Below the pieces are notes generated by a model. The model was not told where the DNA came from. It did no database searches and worked only from the letters and a program-made list of their open reading frames with translations. A DNA stretch of 64,000 nt, taken from contig NC_092628.1 in the NCBI RefSeq assembly GCF_039555335.1, forward strand, positions 77,688,713 to 77,752,712. Direction: 5' to 3'. The translations under genes were made by a program, and so were the position numbers. This stretch comes from Amphiura filiformis (lineage: Eukaryota > Echinodermata > Ophiuroidea > Amphilepidida > Amphiuridae). Shown here in pieces: positions 12,344 to 32,200 of this stretch; positions within the stretch are counted from its first letter, which is position 1; every line of letters starts with the position of its first letter.

Positions 12344-13839
12344 CAAATTTAACTTAACACAAGAACCAAACCCTTACAAAATGTCTTCAAAGCAATGGTT
12401 CTCCATGTTCGGTGTGACAACCAGTCCCTAAAACTTGTGAGGGATAGTGCCGATATATTTAAATATGAAAAAAAAAAATTATTGTTCGTGTGTCGGTCAT
12501 TAACAATCTGAAAAGTTTATGCTATTCAGGTTATCATTTCTGGTATGTGCGATAACAAAATGTAAAACTCAGAAGGGTGTGTATGTATCAATAGCATCAT
12601 AAAAAGATGTAAATAGTTTTTTTCAAACATGACTTTTCCTTCTTTATTATGTTTACATAATATATAATTAATATAGCAATATTGTTTTATTCTTGAATAT
12701 TTAAATAAAAGATAACCCAGACGGAAGTATTTCCAATAAGTAAACCATTTATTATTATCAAATAAATAGAATTTCTGAACTAAAGTAATGTTTGCAAATT
12801 TTTATTAATTTACCAGCGAACAACTCTTTTCACTGATTTCTCTGAAACGATTGACTCGCAAATATAGTGTTGGAGAGACTAATGACCTTTACCATTGGTT
12901 TGGTAACAGGCAATGTTACAAAATACTTCAGTATTTCTATTTTCTATTTAGAAGGAATTAAGTATCCTAGCCCTGAATACTGGACTGTTCACATCCCATT
13001 GAATACTTTACGTAATAGGTATTGTAAAATCTTTCAAGCACAATGCAAGCAACTATGCTCTAATTTCGTCATGTATGTCGCCAAAGTTGCCTGTTAATTC
13101 ACATTATAAAAAATCTTTTCTGCCTGCTGTTTCGTTTAATTAACCACACCCAACTGAACTGAAGCAACTGAAAAACACATTGACTAACCTTAACTCATTG
13201 TATGCCATGTCATTACCACAGTCTTCCTTAAATAATGCGCCGACACTTTATAGTGACGATTAGTGTTCATACTTTTTTTTATTAGTTTTGTTTTTGTAAT
13301 TTAGGTTGTACAATTAAAAACAGCAAATATCATAAGTTAGTTATACATTGTATGTTTGATAATAATTATGTTTAAATATGCCATTCATGAGATCTTGCTT
13401 ATCTATAACCATTTTTTTGTCTTGTTGTTCTGCTAATTGTGCTTTTTAATCTAATCTTTCTCTACAGATTCCCTGTTAACATTCATACGTGTGCTGTCTG
13501 ATCATTGGTTGTAATTGTTTGAATAATATTATCTGTTTGCATACTAATGACTATTTTTTTCCAATTTAACACAATTTTTAACAAACATTTTCATGCTTTT
13601 ATTGTCTGTATGCTTACGCTTAACACTTTTATACGAGTAAGGATAACACTTAGCTATCTGGTATTTCAAAATGTAGAAATTTTCAAATATCCTTTTGCTG
13701 ACAATTTTTTTAAAGCCATATGAAAAGTTTCACATTGTCGGAAATGTATCAGCTTCTTATCAACTTATCAAATGTTCCGAATTTAAGACATCCCTATTTG
13801 TAGCAGAACATCTGTCTTTATTTCTTCATTTAATTACAA

Positions 13840-14067
13840 ACCGCAATGGACAAAGGGGTTCAAAACGATCGAACGACAATGAAAACTCTTTATTTCAGAT
13901 TATATTTTCTTCTCATTGGCTGATAAAGATGGATAATTTTCTGTTTTCTTCTGAACCAATGACCTAAACATGTAGTCACCATACAACATGTGGAGTCTTT
14001 TGGTACTGTAAGTTATATTTAATCATGTATGACCACATTCCTGTATTTTCGAAAATGCTTTCTAATT
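13840..14067 (+). promoter_or_regulatory. Candidate MMP-3 upstream control region (conserved block)
   Basis: Counterpart of 5728-5965. The CCAAT and inverted CCAAT words, the GATA-like AGATGGATAA and the CATGTG E-box are all kept, as is the 25-codon ORF at 13846-13923. Unlike unit A, no extra tandem copy of the following 160 bases is present. Confidence 0.35.
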
Positions 14068-14334
14068 TGAATTTATATAGATATGTACTGTCTAAGCAAC
14101 CACAAGTATCTATGAGGCAATGACATTGCAATGATTATTTGATTTATAAAACGGACCACGAATTATCGAATAATATTTATTTTATGAATGGTATTGTTCT
14201 CTGTTTTCCATTCTATTGCCGATTAGAAAAAAAGGCGACGGATATAGAAAAAGTTGTGAACAAAGTAAAGTATCCCCAGGAGAAAACCTTTTACATATGT
14301 CATAGTAATTGTTGTTATTTTGGTTTATTTTCAG

Positions 14335-20555
<6,221 letters not shown>

Positions 20556-20585
20556 TTTTAAATGATTACATTTGCTTCAGATAGA

Positions 20586-20591
20586 AATAAA
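20586..20591 (+). terminator. Candidate poly(A) signal of MMP-3
   Basis: AATAAA 31 bases after the stop codon. The MMP-2 signal position is altered here (CAATGAAAT in the homologous place near 21150), so a different hexamer would have to be used. Confidence 0.35.
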
Positions 20592-20610
20592 CATTTGAGC
20601 AAATATGATA

Positions 20611-21092
20611 AAAAAAGATGTTTGCTTGTCCTTGTTCGACCGACCGTCTCAGCAGTCCCGACCGTACAACTTTTTTTTTTGAATAATGTTTTTTTTACGT
20701 TTTCCCCCAAAATGTCATAACGTTTCGCTCAAAATCTGAAAATATAAAAGAAATGTTGCATAATACCATTTTCCTGCATGTTTTTCCCACGTACCTGGTT
20801 GATATTTCGTATTTTCATCCTCAGCGTCTGCACAACTAAGCTAATTGAACAGACAGTAAAACATTGTTGAACTTAAAAATGCAGTACGGTATTTTAAGTC
20901 TACCATGCATGTACATGTCAAATAAATTAGGATTTATTTTGAATTTGTCTTTGGTGGAAATTCTGTGGTCAGTGAGTGTTTTCCATAAAAACAATTCACA
21001 TTATACTTTTGGTACTTGAAAAAAAACCCCACTTTTCCCGACCGACCGACCCAACTTGTCTATGGTGATCTATGGACAAACAAACATTTTTT
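20611..21092. mobile_element. Insertion with inverted ends 3' of MMP-3
   Basis: Bounded by TGTTTGCTTGTCC on the left and GGACAAACAAACA on the right, with CCGACCGACC words near both ends. The 3' flank of MMP-2 lacks it. Non-coding. Confidence 0.5.
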
Positions 21093-22957
21093 GGCCTTAC
21101 ATTATAAGTATCTGTAGACGTTTTGTTCATGAATATGAAAGATACTATATGCAATGAAATACAAATACCCTCATTGTTCACCTGAATGAGATACGTCTGT
21201 AATCATGGTAGTTGACTAATATTTGCCTATTTAATCTTGACAGAAAATGCAGTTTGTACTCACTTTCGCGTTGTAAAATTTTGATTTTATTAAGATAATT
21301 TTAGATGTGAGATCGTAAATGATATTGTAAATTAGTTTTTTGTATTAATCATCTCAAAATTGTGTTTGTAACTCGGATTTTGATGCCCTTATTTAATATA
21401 GCGAGATAGATTTAGCCAATAGTTAAGAATGTTTCCATCAAGAATGAACAACATTCATCTTTACGATGAATACGAACATCACTTATATTGTAAATAAGAA
21501 AGTTATCAGTAACGTAACTTTTTCAAGATAGTTTATGTTGTCTTATTAATTAATTTTAAACATGTTAAATAAGGTGTTTGAAAGAGCTTAGTCAAAACGT
21601 AAAATACTGACTTAAATTTTGATTATTATCATTATCATTATTATATATCCTTATCATAGTGCTTTGTTTGTTTGCTAATACATTTGGGTAAAAAGCACCA
21701 TCGGTTATATACAGGTACTATACATTTACAGTGACCCGTTTCCACAAAACACAGAACACATATCGGCTGAGTAACTTTTGAGATAGTAACAAACACATAC
21801 CACTAGTATTAAAGTGCTGGATGTATTTAAAAATTAATGGCTGTATTTCAAAGAATTTCACTGACACTAATATTTAAAGAACTCTTTACAAATTGTAGAT
21901 AATATACATGTTAAAAAGCAAATAATGTCTCATTCTAAACATTATTTTGTAATCGCTACAGGTATACCAAAATATCAATCTAATATTGCTATGTTGCAGT
22001 TTTTGTAGGAATGGGTCACAATTAATTTAACTGGAGGCACAAGTCTGAAATATGTTAGCTTAAAATTGATTATTATTATATGCGCACAATTTAGCATCAG
22101 AAGATGTAAATAGCATCAAATTGTACAATATAACATGTATCAATGTGATTGTACTAATCAGTTTTGGTGTTTATTGCATAGCTCGCCTCTTCTTAAAGAT
22201 AACATTGGATCCATTTGAAATCACCAAAATCAAGGACATTATTACCAAGGATATGAGACACCCCTATTATCTCATGTTAATTTGGATGTTTATAATGACT
22301 GTGAAGTAATGATTCCATCATGTTGGTACAATTATTGCAATTATTTGATTATTTTCTTGTAATTAAAAGATATAATGTTCACTTTTATTAATGGAAGAAA
22401 AAGGAATTACGTAACATGATATTGTTTTCTTTAAATAAACTTTTTAAATAAAATAATAATAATAAAGATATGGTATGCATTATTTAATTAATCATAGTGA
22501 TGTTAATAAAGGGCTGTTTCAAAATTTATCATCGTTGTCATGTTTGCTATCCATCGTCTTACGAAGGGGGTGTTTTAAGTCTCGGTGCTGAGTCTCAGCA
22601 TATCCAACAGCGCCCCACGTGTTTATTGGGGCTGAAGAAAGTCTAGAGCGAATTACAGACGGAAAGCTACCCAAAGGTGAGCTATTTTAGCTATTTTGAG
22701 AAAAAAAGATCTGTTCAATATGGGGTGTTTTTAGGTTTTTTCCGGCAAGTGACCCAGATGACTTAAGCTAGTCGTAGATTCATCCTTCCGATCATTTTAG
22801 TGAGCTAACCCATCACCTTACGGGTAGGACCGATCATCAAACATCGGTGGGCTTTAAACTTTGTCATTATGTTAAATACTCTTAGACAATCAGGGTAAAT
22901 TTAGCCTAAAATTAATTTTCATATACTTTTGTACATAGCCAGAATTTTGCTCTCCAT

Positions 22958-23376
22958 TTGGAGAGCGTGGCGCAATGGTTAGTGTACTTGCCTTTAGTGC
23001 ATGGGGTCCCGGGTTCGATTCCAGGCGGTGGCGATTTGCTGGGATATTGACTTGGAAAAAAAAAGTCTGAAATTAATTGGACACTTCAGTAGATTAAATT
23101 CAGACTTCCACTCTCCCCATGGTTCATTTAGAATTGGGTAAATGAATCATGAAAGTACTCCGGCCTTCGGAGGGGACGTTAAGCCATCGGTCCCGTGTAC
23201 AGAGAGCCAAACCTGTACATGCATCTCGCAGCCAGTTTCGAAAAGAGTAGGGTGTTAACCCCTGACTGTTCCCAACCCGTCCCGGTGTTCAAATGGACCC
23301 CAATGGAAATAAGCTTCAATAGAGGCTTTCTTGGGTTATCCAGGGTTGTCAAAACCCGAACAAATCACAAAAAAAA
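22958..23376 (+). mobile_element. tRNA-derived SINE
   Basis: The head has RNA polymerase III boxes: box A TGGCGCAATGG (22968-22978) and box B GGTTCGATTCC (23012-23022), spaced as in a tRNA. A non-tRNA body follows, with a conserved-looking core (GGAGGGGACGTTAAGCCATCGG near 23170), ending in an A-run at about 23367. The body and A-tail mark it as a SINE and not a functional tRNA gene. Family not assigned; clear target duplication not seen. Confidence 0.75.
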
Positions 23377-23652
23377 AAGCGCTCATATTATGACGTCATA
23401 GAAACAATCTTTTTACAATTACAATCTAATTTAGTTCTATTTAGATTAAACACATGGGTACAAAGAAATATTAAACGAAACGAGTATGCTAGGAATGTTC
23501 GAAAGGCCAATAAGACCGGCATTGACCACCCATTTATATGACAGAAATAGAAACAAAAGACATAAAAAAGCAAAAAGCAAAACAAAACATCACACAAGTC
23601 AAAACTAGCTCCAAGAATTAAATAATTAATCGTTAGATGAGATGAGATGAGA

Positions 23653-23654
23653 TG

Positions 23655-23730
<76 letters not shown>

Positions 23731-23745
23731 GTTATTGTTATTATT
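23653..23745. repeat. ATT trinucleotide microsatellite
   Basis: About 30 uninterrupted or nearly uninterrupted ATT triplets. Confidence 0.9.
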
Positions 23746-23759
23746 AAATTCGCAAAGAA

Positions 23760-24783
23760 AATGACAATTCACATTTTTAGTGGTGTTTCACTACTGCTCT
23801 GGTGGTTTCAACCGACTGGCAACTCATCACATCTGACTGTTTCCTTTTATAGGCAACAGGAACCCCCTTTATCTTCAGTTTTGCTCCCATTCTTTATATT
23901 AGAATGCTTTTAGACAGAAGTGATGCGTTATTAAGCGAGTATTAGCGGACACAAAAACTGTGCTTACGAAGCGTTAACCAGTAGCGGATTGGCCAATCAA
24001 GAAAGTCAAACAAGACAGATCCACTACTAATACAAACCTTACCTCAAAGCGAAAATAATGACAGTGAGAAATCCAAAGGCATGGTTAATTGCATTTAGTT
24101 CCCTATATAGAAGGTCTATCTGAGCGAATCTTATGCCTGTTCCCCCTGAACAAAAAGCGGAGACCATTTTCGAGATTCCCTGCTCCAGTTCGTACATTGG
24201 TGAAATTGCATGGCCGTCCATATGGCATTTTTGATTTGATTTGCCTTAAAGAGCACCAAAAAGTGGTGGGGAAATTGTTTTGAACCCAGACCATTTTCGC
24301 GTGCAAATCGCAATTCGTCTGTCACAGACATTCACAAATCTGCAACCATCGCTCATGAGGCCTCTACAAATCACTCTATCAATTGGGAGGACTTGTATCG
24401 GCCCCCATTGCTGTTACCCAGAGTGTACGACCAAGTTTTGGGGTCAAGGGGCCAAGTGTCCAAAGGTCACTGATCCCGAACCCTAAAATTTGAGGTTCGT
24501 CTTAATTTTATGCTGAGATCATAGGTTTAAATCATTAATTAATATAATTAGTACTTATAAAATACTACTACTACTAAAACTTTCTATCCAGGTGAATGAT
24601 ATATTCCGACTTTTTGCAAACACTCTGTGATATGAATTGGTCTAGGGATCACAGGGTCAATTCATTAGCTGACCTGTAGCATTATGCAAGTTCAAAAGGT
24701 CCTTTCAAAAAACTTTCGGCTTCTGCTGGCTATATATATGCATTACGGGGTAGATAGCTGGGCTAATTGGCTATTATATATAG
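23760..24783. other. Gene-free stretch, nothing recognised
   Basis: Short open frames on both strands overlap around 24040-24330 but show no domain, splice context or homology that could be recognised. No clear inverted repeat. Confidence 0.4.
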
Positions 24784-25440
24784 TTAAGGGTTCTAAAATG
24801 AGCGTTTATTGCGTTTCGACAGTATTTTTTGTGAGACATGAGAGCACCTCAGACCTATCGAATTGCATTCTAAATACGAAGCATGTCTTTCTGATATCAA
24901 ATAATTTTCATTTTTGAAAATCACAATATAATACAAATTTTATGACAAATTATAAAATTTGATATTTTTCATATATAACAGTCCTCGAAGTAAATTATAT
25001 AAATCTAATGACATATTCTTAAAGTGTATGTAGCAGGGAGGAAAAGCTGATGGTCAATTGAAAATTTTGACCTTTCATATTGAAGATATGGATTTTTTTC
25101 CCCAAAAGACCTAATTTTTGTGTGTGTTTTGGGAATAAAATCCATATCTTCAATACGAAAGGTCAAAATTTTCAATTGATCGTCGGCTTTTCATCCCACC
25201 TACATACACTTTAAGTATAAATCATCATATTTATAAAGTTTACTTCAAGTACTGTTAAATATCAAAAATATCAATTTTTAATGATTTGCCATAAAATGTG
25301 TATTAAATTGCGAATTTCAAAAATCAAAATTATTTGATATCAGAATGACATTCTTCGTATTCAGAATGCAATTCGATATGTCTGATGTGCTCTAATGTCC
25401 CACAATAAATACTGTCCAAACGTTCATACCCCAGCCCTTA
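24784..25440. mobile_element. Foldback element, about 0.65 kb
   Basis: The left half is repeated inverted in the right half over nearly the whole length, centred near 25115. Matching words: GGTCAATTGAAAATTTTGACC near the centre; TTCTGATATC and GAATTGCATTCT toward the ends; TTAAGGG at the tips. No reading frame. One diverged arm of the family occurs at 12055-12178. Confidence 0.75.
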
Positions 25441-25765
25441 ATAATTGCTATAACTAAGGTCGCGTATTCATGTATACGTAACGCAATTATCTCTAGTTTT
25501 TGTATTCATAGCAATGGGAGGAAGAATTTGAGGTATAGTTACAAGGAGATAGAACAAAAAAGTTTTGGCCCAATTCATTATGGAGCCAATAACAGACATA
25601 GATGGGAAAACACCGAATAAATTATCGCTTTAAAACTTGTTATTATGTTCATACGTTTTAAAGTATTGGTAGTCCCTTGAGTTAGTGTAACACCATAAAT
25701 TGTAATGAGCTCAAGTTACACATGTTCAACATTACACATGTTCAAGGTTGACATACAAGAATGGA

Positions 25766-26187
25766 TATTATTATTTATATCAGGCTTTTGAGCGATACAA
25801 TAAAACTGTATATTGTACAATATTTGCAAAATACCCGGATGTAATACAATATTTTTCAAATATTGTACGCATATCGCGTACGCGTCGCGCGTTACCATGG
25901 TTACAACAATACAGACACCGTAGCGGCTCACAGGAGATTTCGTACTGTATAAACAAGTAAAATTACAAACTTAATTCGCGACAATTCTGGATGATGATTA
26001 GCTTAGGAAATATAATCCACATCTAGGCCTACAAATAAACCTATATATAATTATTCCGAAATTGGAGAGTAAAGAGCAGAAAACAAGAAGGTCAAAAGGT
26101 AAGCTTACATTACATTGGTTAAACCCGGTGGTTAGGTAAGCTTAAATTCATTTTACCGCATAGCAAAAGCCTGATATAAATAATAAT
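25766..26187. mobile_element. MITE 3' of N1
   Basis: Terminal inverted repeats TTATTTATATCAGGCTTTTG and CAAAAGCCTGATATAAATAA, 0.42 kb apart, containing a CpG-rich patch (CGCGTACGCGTCGCGCG near 25875). Confidence 0.6.
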
Positions 26188-26190
26188 AAT

Positions 26191-26285
26191 AATATTGAAT
26201 GGCTTATTTTCGTGTGATACAAGAATATATTGCACTCGATAGAAAAATATATTCTTGAATCACACTTAAAGCCATTCAATATTAT
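26191..26285. repeat. Hairpin just after the N1 stop codon
   Basis: Arms AATATTGAATGGCTT... and ...AAGCCATTCAATATT, with inner pairing TGTGAT/ATCACA and AAGAATATAT/ATATATTCTT. It lies within 5 bases of the N1 stop codon, so it would fall in the 3' UTR. Confidence 0.65.
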
Positions 26286-26289
26286 ATAG

Positions 26290-29200
26290 TTATTGAAAGC
26301 TTACGTAAGTATCTCTTAACCATTCTTGCTTCTCTTCGCCTAAGGCGTTATCAAATTCTATTTCACTATTGACCCTAATATATACAAATATCAAGGTGGT
26401 GCAAGTAATCATAATGACTGAAAAAAATACGGCAAAACATCGTGATACTATTAAAGCGATTACTCGCCACTTTTCAGCAAGCGATATCTCTCGTCGGTGA
26501 ACTTGGTGAACAGGCTTCGCATCGTTTGAAGTCATATTGGGCAAAGCAGATGAAATGGATTTATGAAAGGATTCAAAAAATCGTTCAGAATCGAAACTTT
26601 TTACCGAGTTATCTTTCAGCGAAGTATCTCGTATTTCTTCATCGTTAACATCCACATGAACCTTTTCGATGTGTTGTACTTGTTCGGCCATTTTGAATTT
26701 GTGTAAGCAGACAACTCGAGACAAACACTTTAACACCAACGTTTCGAACCAGCCAGGGATAGGTTCACGTGATCGGCTGCTTATGTTTACCACTATCACC
26801 GTAGCAAGAACTGATAAACTCACCATTATTATCATCACTTGGAAATACAAATCTGAAAATTGAAAATATAAATAAGTCTGGAATCACAAAGAGACATTAT
26901 CACTTCTTTTAGTAATTTTTAGACATTAAAAATCAATCAAAACAACTTTAATTGCAAACAATGGTAAAGAAGGAATAGAGCATGCGTTTTAATACATAAG
27001 CAATGAATTACAGGCGACACGTATTTTGTGTACTGTACGTTTATCGCCCATAGGGAGCAACGCCCATAGGGAGCAAAACTATCGTTTAAAATTCCGATAG
27101 ATGACACGGGCGCAATTAAGGCATTTGACGATCACATCGTCCAGTGCTGCGGTTAATTCCACTTACCGATTAATGGGCTATTAGTGGCAGCAGGTGGGAT
27201 GATGTCAGCTACCAATTGCTCAAAAACAGCCAAAGCTAACAAATTCGTAATAGAAAACTGCAGTTTGCTCGGCATATCAGGCGGCAGAAAGAACACAGTC
27301 ACTGATAAACCAGAAAGTAATATGACAGGAACAGCCATATAGTTGATATAGAATGTGGGTTCACGCTTAAAGACCAGACGATAATCCAAAAAATAGTAAT
27401 CGTTTTCACAGCAGGCGTAGTTGCCTTTTAATTTCTTAACACCTACATCTACCAAGTCCCATACTCCATCGTATAAATAGCTGTGGAAAATTAGTAATTA
27501 TTGTAAACCGTTATTATTGCCCTGTGTATCCAAAGGAAGCGGTACAAACAGTGGCGACGCGAGGCATTTGTTTCAGGAGGAGGAGGAGGAGGGGATGGCA
27601 AAGTGAGTTTTAGGGGGAAAATCATCAAATTGTGCTCAACATTGCTGCAAAAATGGCATTTTTGTAATTTGGGGGGGAGGCAACGGAGGGACGCAAGAGT
27701 TCTGACTGGGAAGAATTTCCCCACACCAAGTATGAAAAGATGATACACCGGCATGCCTAGAATACATGTGTATAATAAGAGGAGAAATATCCCGTTATAC
27801 CACCTGACTAGTATGACAAAAACAAAACCAATACGTATGAAAATCATAGAAGACTACCAGAACTTCAAGGGGCAAGTAAACAAAATAAGCATAAAAAATT
27901 AAAACAACAACAGACGTTTCAGCAGATAATTGACACTATAACAGCAAATAATTGTTTGCTGCTTTAACAATTTTTCGTGTTTTTTTTCCATTGGAGTATA
28001 TCTGACAACTTGATAAAGTCGGATGGCATTTTGTTTACCCTTGTCATATCTACTGGTCATATGTATGTTATTTATAATTTTCTGTACTCTTTGAGTTGCA
28101 TACGTCTATACGTCTATGTTCCCCACATCAATATTATCGTATGCAATGCATAGTCCCAATCAGGCTATATAGCCTTAATGCCAGTAATTTAAAAGCATAC
28201 AACAACTATAAGATGATCTCAATGATTATTTCTATTTCATAAATTATGTACTGACATTGTTCGAGTTCCATCCTTTGAAAAGTCAGGAAATAGGTCCAGC
28301 TCTCTCCCATTGTATGTCCAAGATGTGAAAGACATTATGCAGACTTGCGTATCAAAGGGAAACCATTTAACATATACTCCACAACGACTGGTAAAAATTG
28401 CATTGTAGAACCAATACGCCGTCCCATCGTTGTGAATCTCTACCTTGGAGTCAGGCTGGTACTTGGGGAACTCTGGGCTGGATTGTACAGAAAACCAGGG
28501 AGAAAGCAGAAAAGTGTAATAGCAAAATGGCATTGAATTTCACAAATTGAAATTAAAGATGTTCAGATTACCAGAAGTATTTTTACTGGTTTATTTTAAT
28601 GCTCGCTATCAAGTATTGCATCTGATTAATCATACCGACTAGAAAACGACCACTTTCGCCTTGAAATATACAACATTAAAATGCTCTATTTTTCTGGAAT
28701 CGGGAGTATTTACTTAACACAAAGTGGTATAAGAAGTTAAAGGCGAGTGACCCCATCTTTAATTTTGGTACTATTCATAAAGATACTATTTGCTACGTTT
28801 ATTATTTAAAGGCAAAACTGATACCTGTAAAATAATGTGATATCTGGGATCCAAATGCTTTCTGCAGGAAGATATATTGTGTCAATATCGTCAAAATCTG
28901 TGGTGTTCCATGTTAGAAATTCATCTTTCCAAACCTAAGACATGATATGAATATAATAATTATAAGCACAAAGTCTAGTAATCTAGTAAAAGTCCAAAGT
29001 CCATAGGGAATTGTTTTTTTTATTTATAGCATTTGGAGGTGAACACCGTAGACGATTTAGCAAATGCAAACTTACTGTTTTCACCTGTGATATAAGAGTG
29101 AACTGCTGATTTTTGATGTCCTGAAAAGTAGTAAACAGTGATAATTAGCGGGATATTTTGCAAGTGTAGCAATAACATTAAACCAAAATAATATTAATGG

Positions 29201-32200
29201 TATATGAAGCATAAGCTACTTGGACGTCTTTCTTTGTGCATTTATTGAATTGGTGGATGGCGGGCGGAAAAGGGACAACGGTTCACACTAATTATACGCC
29301 AGAAAAGGAAATTCAACCAAATTGGGCGATTCATTAAAAGATATATAGCGCTGCAGTTGGGCCGCTGGCACTAAATACACCTGAGTGGTATGTGTGTGTG
29401 CGTGGGTGGGTTGGGTAGGGGTGGGTGTGTGTGTGTGTGGGGGGTGGGGGTGGGTTGGGGTGTGTGTGAGGAGGTAAAGGTAGGCATGGTAGGGGTGCGT
29501 TTACAAGTATTAGCTGGGTGCATGTGGGGGTGGGGTGCTTGTTTAATTTTTACGCTACAGAAAAGGCTCTTCGATACCACCCATTCATTCATTTCAAGTT
29601 TACAAAAATAATACAACATTAATAAAAACAAAAAGACACATAAAATGTGAGCACATTGCAAATTGTAATATAAAGGTACGTCAAAGTGATACAAATAACA
29701 CGATTGAGGTAATTGTGATTAAAAGATTATTGTTGATTAAGAAAAATACCGACGAAGTATGGACATGATGGAATTGCACTCTTTTTAAATCATGCGCAAA
29801 TAGCTGTCGAAATAGAAAACATGATCAATACCCTAGTTTTTAGCAATTGTGTAAACTTGGTCACGACGGCTACGTTTCCGGAATATTTCGCAGGACCCCA
29901 GCAAACACAAAAACGTTTTAAAAACGTTTTAAATAAGTGTTACGCGTTATCAACACTCATGATGACGTGGGGTCGTCTACGGCCTGATAGACGGCACCCG
30001 AAATCATGCGATTGTCCAATCAGATTATGTGTCTACGAATTAGACCACTCCCACTGACTAAGAATAAATAATCAGAATTACTGGTAAATTTGTATTGGTC
30101 GATACCGCGGTACATCCACAGATGCATATCGATTAATAAGGATCAACCAAGCATCGAAGGTCGATCGAAAGATCGAGTTAATTTGGCTATATTGCCTAAA
30201 AGGGCAGAAAAGGTCAAAGCCCATTGAATCTTGTTAACATCTGTAATTACGTTACCGAGATAACAAAATTTCAAAGCTGATCTTGACAATTTTGTCTTGT
30301 TTCGGAGGTCGTTCTTTTAGTTTTTAATACATCCACTCACAAGTTACTACGAGAGACTGGCATGTGTGATGTAAGAGAGAACACTCCCAGAATATGTCCC
30401 CGGGGTAGTCAACCACTAACAAATGCAGACTTGTTTTGGCTCGGACCAAGTCACACCTACCCCCGGTAGGTATTTCCCCCCGGAATTCGGAGATGGTGGA
30501 TCTTTGGAAGCTGATGACATACCCGTAAAAGGGGGTATTTCAGAGCTGCAAATGGTCAAAATCAGGTCAAGTACTTTTTTGCTTTTGGGTTAAAAAATTG
30601 CCTGGAAAAGTCATGAGGAATGAGCAATTTAGGGGTCTTTAGAGCTAAAACGGTCAAAACCAAGGGTCTTTCAGCGGTCTGTTTTGGTGAAAATCAGGGG
30701 TCTTACGGAGCTGTGCGATTCAAAAATAAGCGTCATTCAGGGGGAACATACCTGTTTAGTAATTTGTGCTAAGAACATCCCTGGGCACCCACCCACCAAG
30801 TTTGAGGGGCATGTGACCTGTGAGTTCCGAGAATAATATATACAATTTTTATCATGTTTATAATGACTGCTTGCCATCTCTGAGCTTACCATTTCAACTA
30901 GATTAACAAAGAGAGGTCTAAATGTGACATTGGTTCGTGTGTGAGTTCGCTTTACTGGTCTGATTTTTACACCGTAATCCTGCAGTAAATGGTTCCTCAG
31001 GGCGCGATGTGGTGAACATGTGCAACCTGCAGAGCAGTAAAAAAATTATTGTCTTCCTTATATACTATTACTGTTACCACTTTCAATATATTTGCAATTT
31101 GTGGGGAAATGGGCCCAAACATGCAATTTTGTACATCTAAGTATTCACAAACTTGAATATAGGCTAAGAGTTTTAAATATTTTATGTTATTTTTACAAAT
31201 TTGTTACGAAACAGATTATAAAAATGTAGGCTGTTTTCTAAAAATTAAATTGCATAACTTGGAATTAGTCCTTATACAAGTCTTTGGGCTTGATTGCCAC
31301 AGCATGCAAAAAAATAAAACAAACAAAACAACTTGAAATAATAGTCCTTATATGCAAAAGAACAAACAAAACAAACCAAAACAACAACAAAAACACACAC
31401 CATGTTATTGTCAGTTGGAACTAAATAAAGGATTATGATTTGGCTATGCTTCATTTAGGAAAACGAGATAATATTTTTTGATCCGAAAAAAATAGTGGTG
31501 GAATTCTGGAATATATTCTACTGCTCCTTCTACATCTCATACATTACTATTACTGTAGCTTAATTTAATTGCGTATTGTTTGTTTAGAACGAAATTCGAC
31601 AAATTAATGTACGAGCTGAGACTGAGAGTCTTATTACAGACTTGTAGTATTGGGACCCGTCATGAGTACGGGTACGGGTACGGGTCCCGAGCCATGAGTA
31701 CGGGTATGGGTACGGGTCCCAGACCATGGGTACGGGTACGGGTACGGGTCCCAGACCATGGGCACGGGTACGGGTAGCCATGAGTACGGGTACGGGTACG
31801 GGTCCGAACCCAAAACAGGGTGCGAGTACGGGTACGGGTACGGGTCCCGAGCCATGAGTACGGGTACGGGTACGGGTCCCAGACCATGGGTACGGGTACG
31901 GGTCCCAGACCATGGGCACGGGTACGGGTACGGGTCCGAAGCCATGAGTACGGGTACGGGTACGGGTCCGAACCCAAAACAGGGTGCGAGTACGGGTACG
32001 GGTACGGGTACGGGTCCGGAGCCATGAGTACGTACGGGTACGGGTACGGAAATTGGGACTCGAGTACGGGTACGGGTACGGGTCCCATTATGGATACGGA
32101 TATTGGGACCCGAATACTTGTATGAGTCCCATTATGGGTACATGGGTATAAACAAAGCTATTGTTATATTTTGGCTTTTGGTTTAGGTAAAAACGTTTTA

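Noticed and set aside
22958-23034. Functional tRNA gene
   Set aside because: Boxes A and B are good, but the sequence continues into a SINE body with A-tail and the stem ends do not pair properly.
23388-23657. Cys/Phe/Leu-rich minus-strand frame
   Set aside because: Low-complexity AT-rich composition next to the SINE tail and microsatellite; no supporting signals.
24039-24331. Overlapping short frames on both strands
   Set aside because: No recognisable domain, no splice context, and similar openness in several frames.
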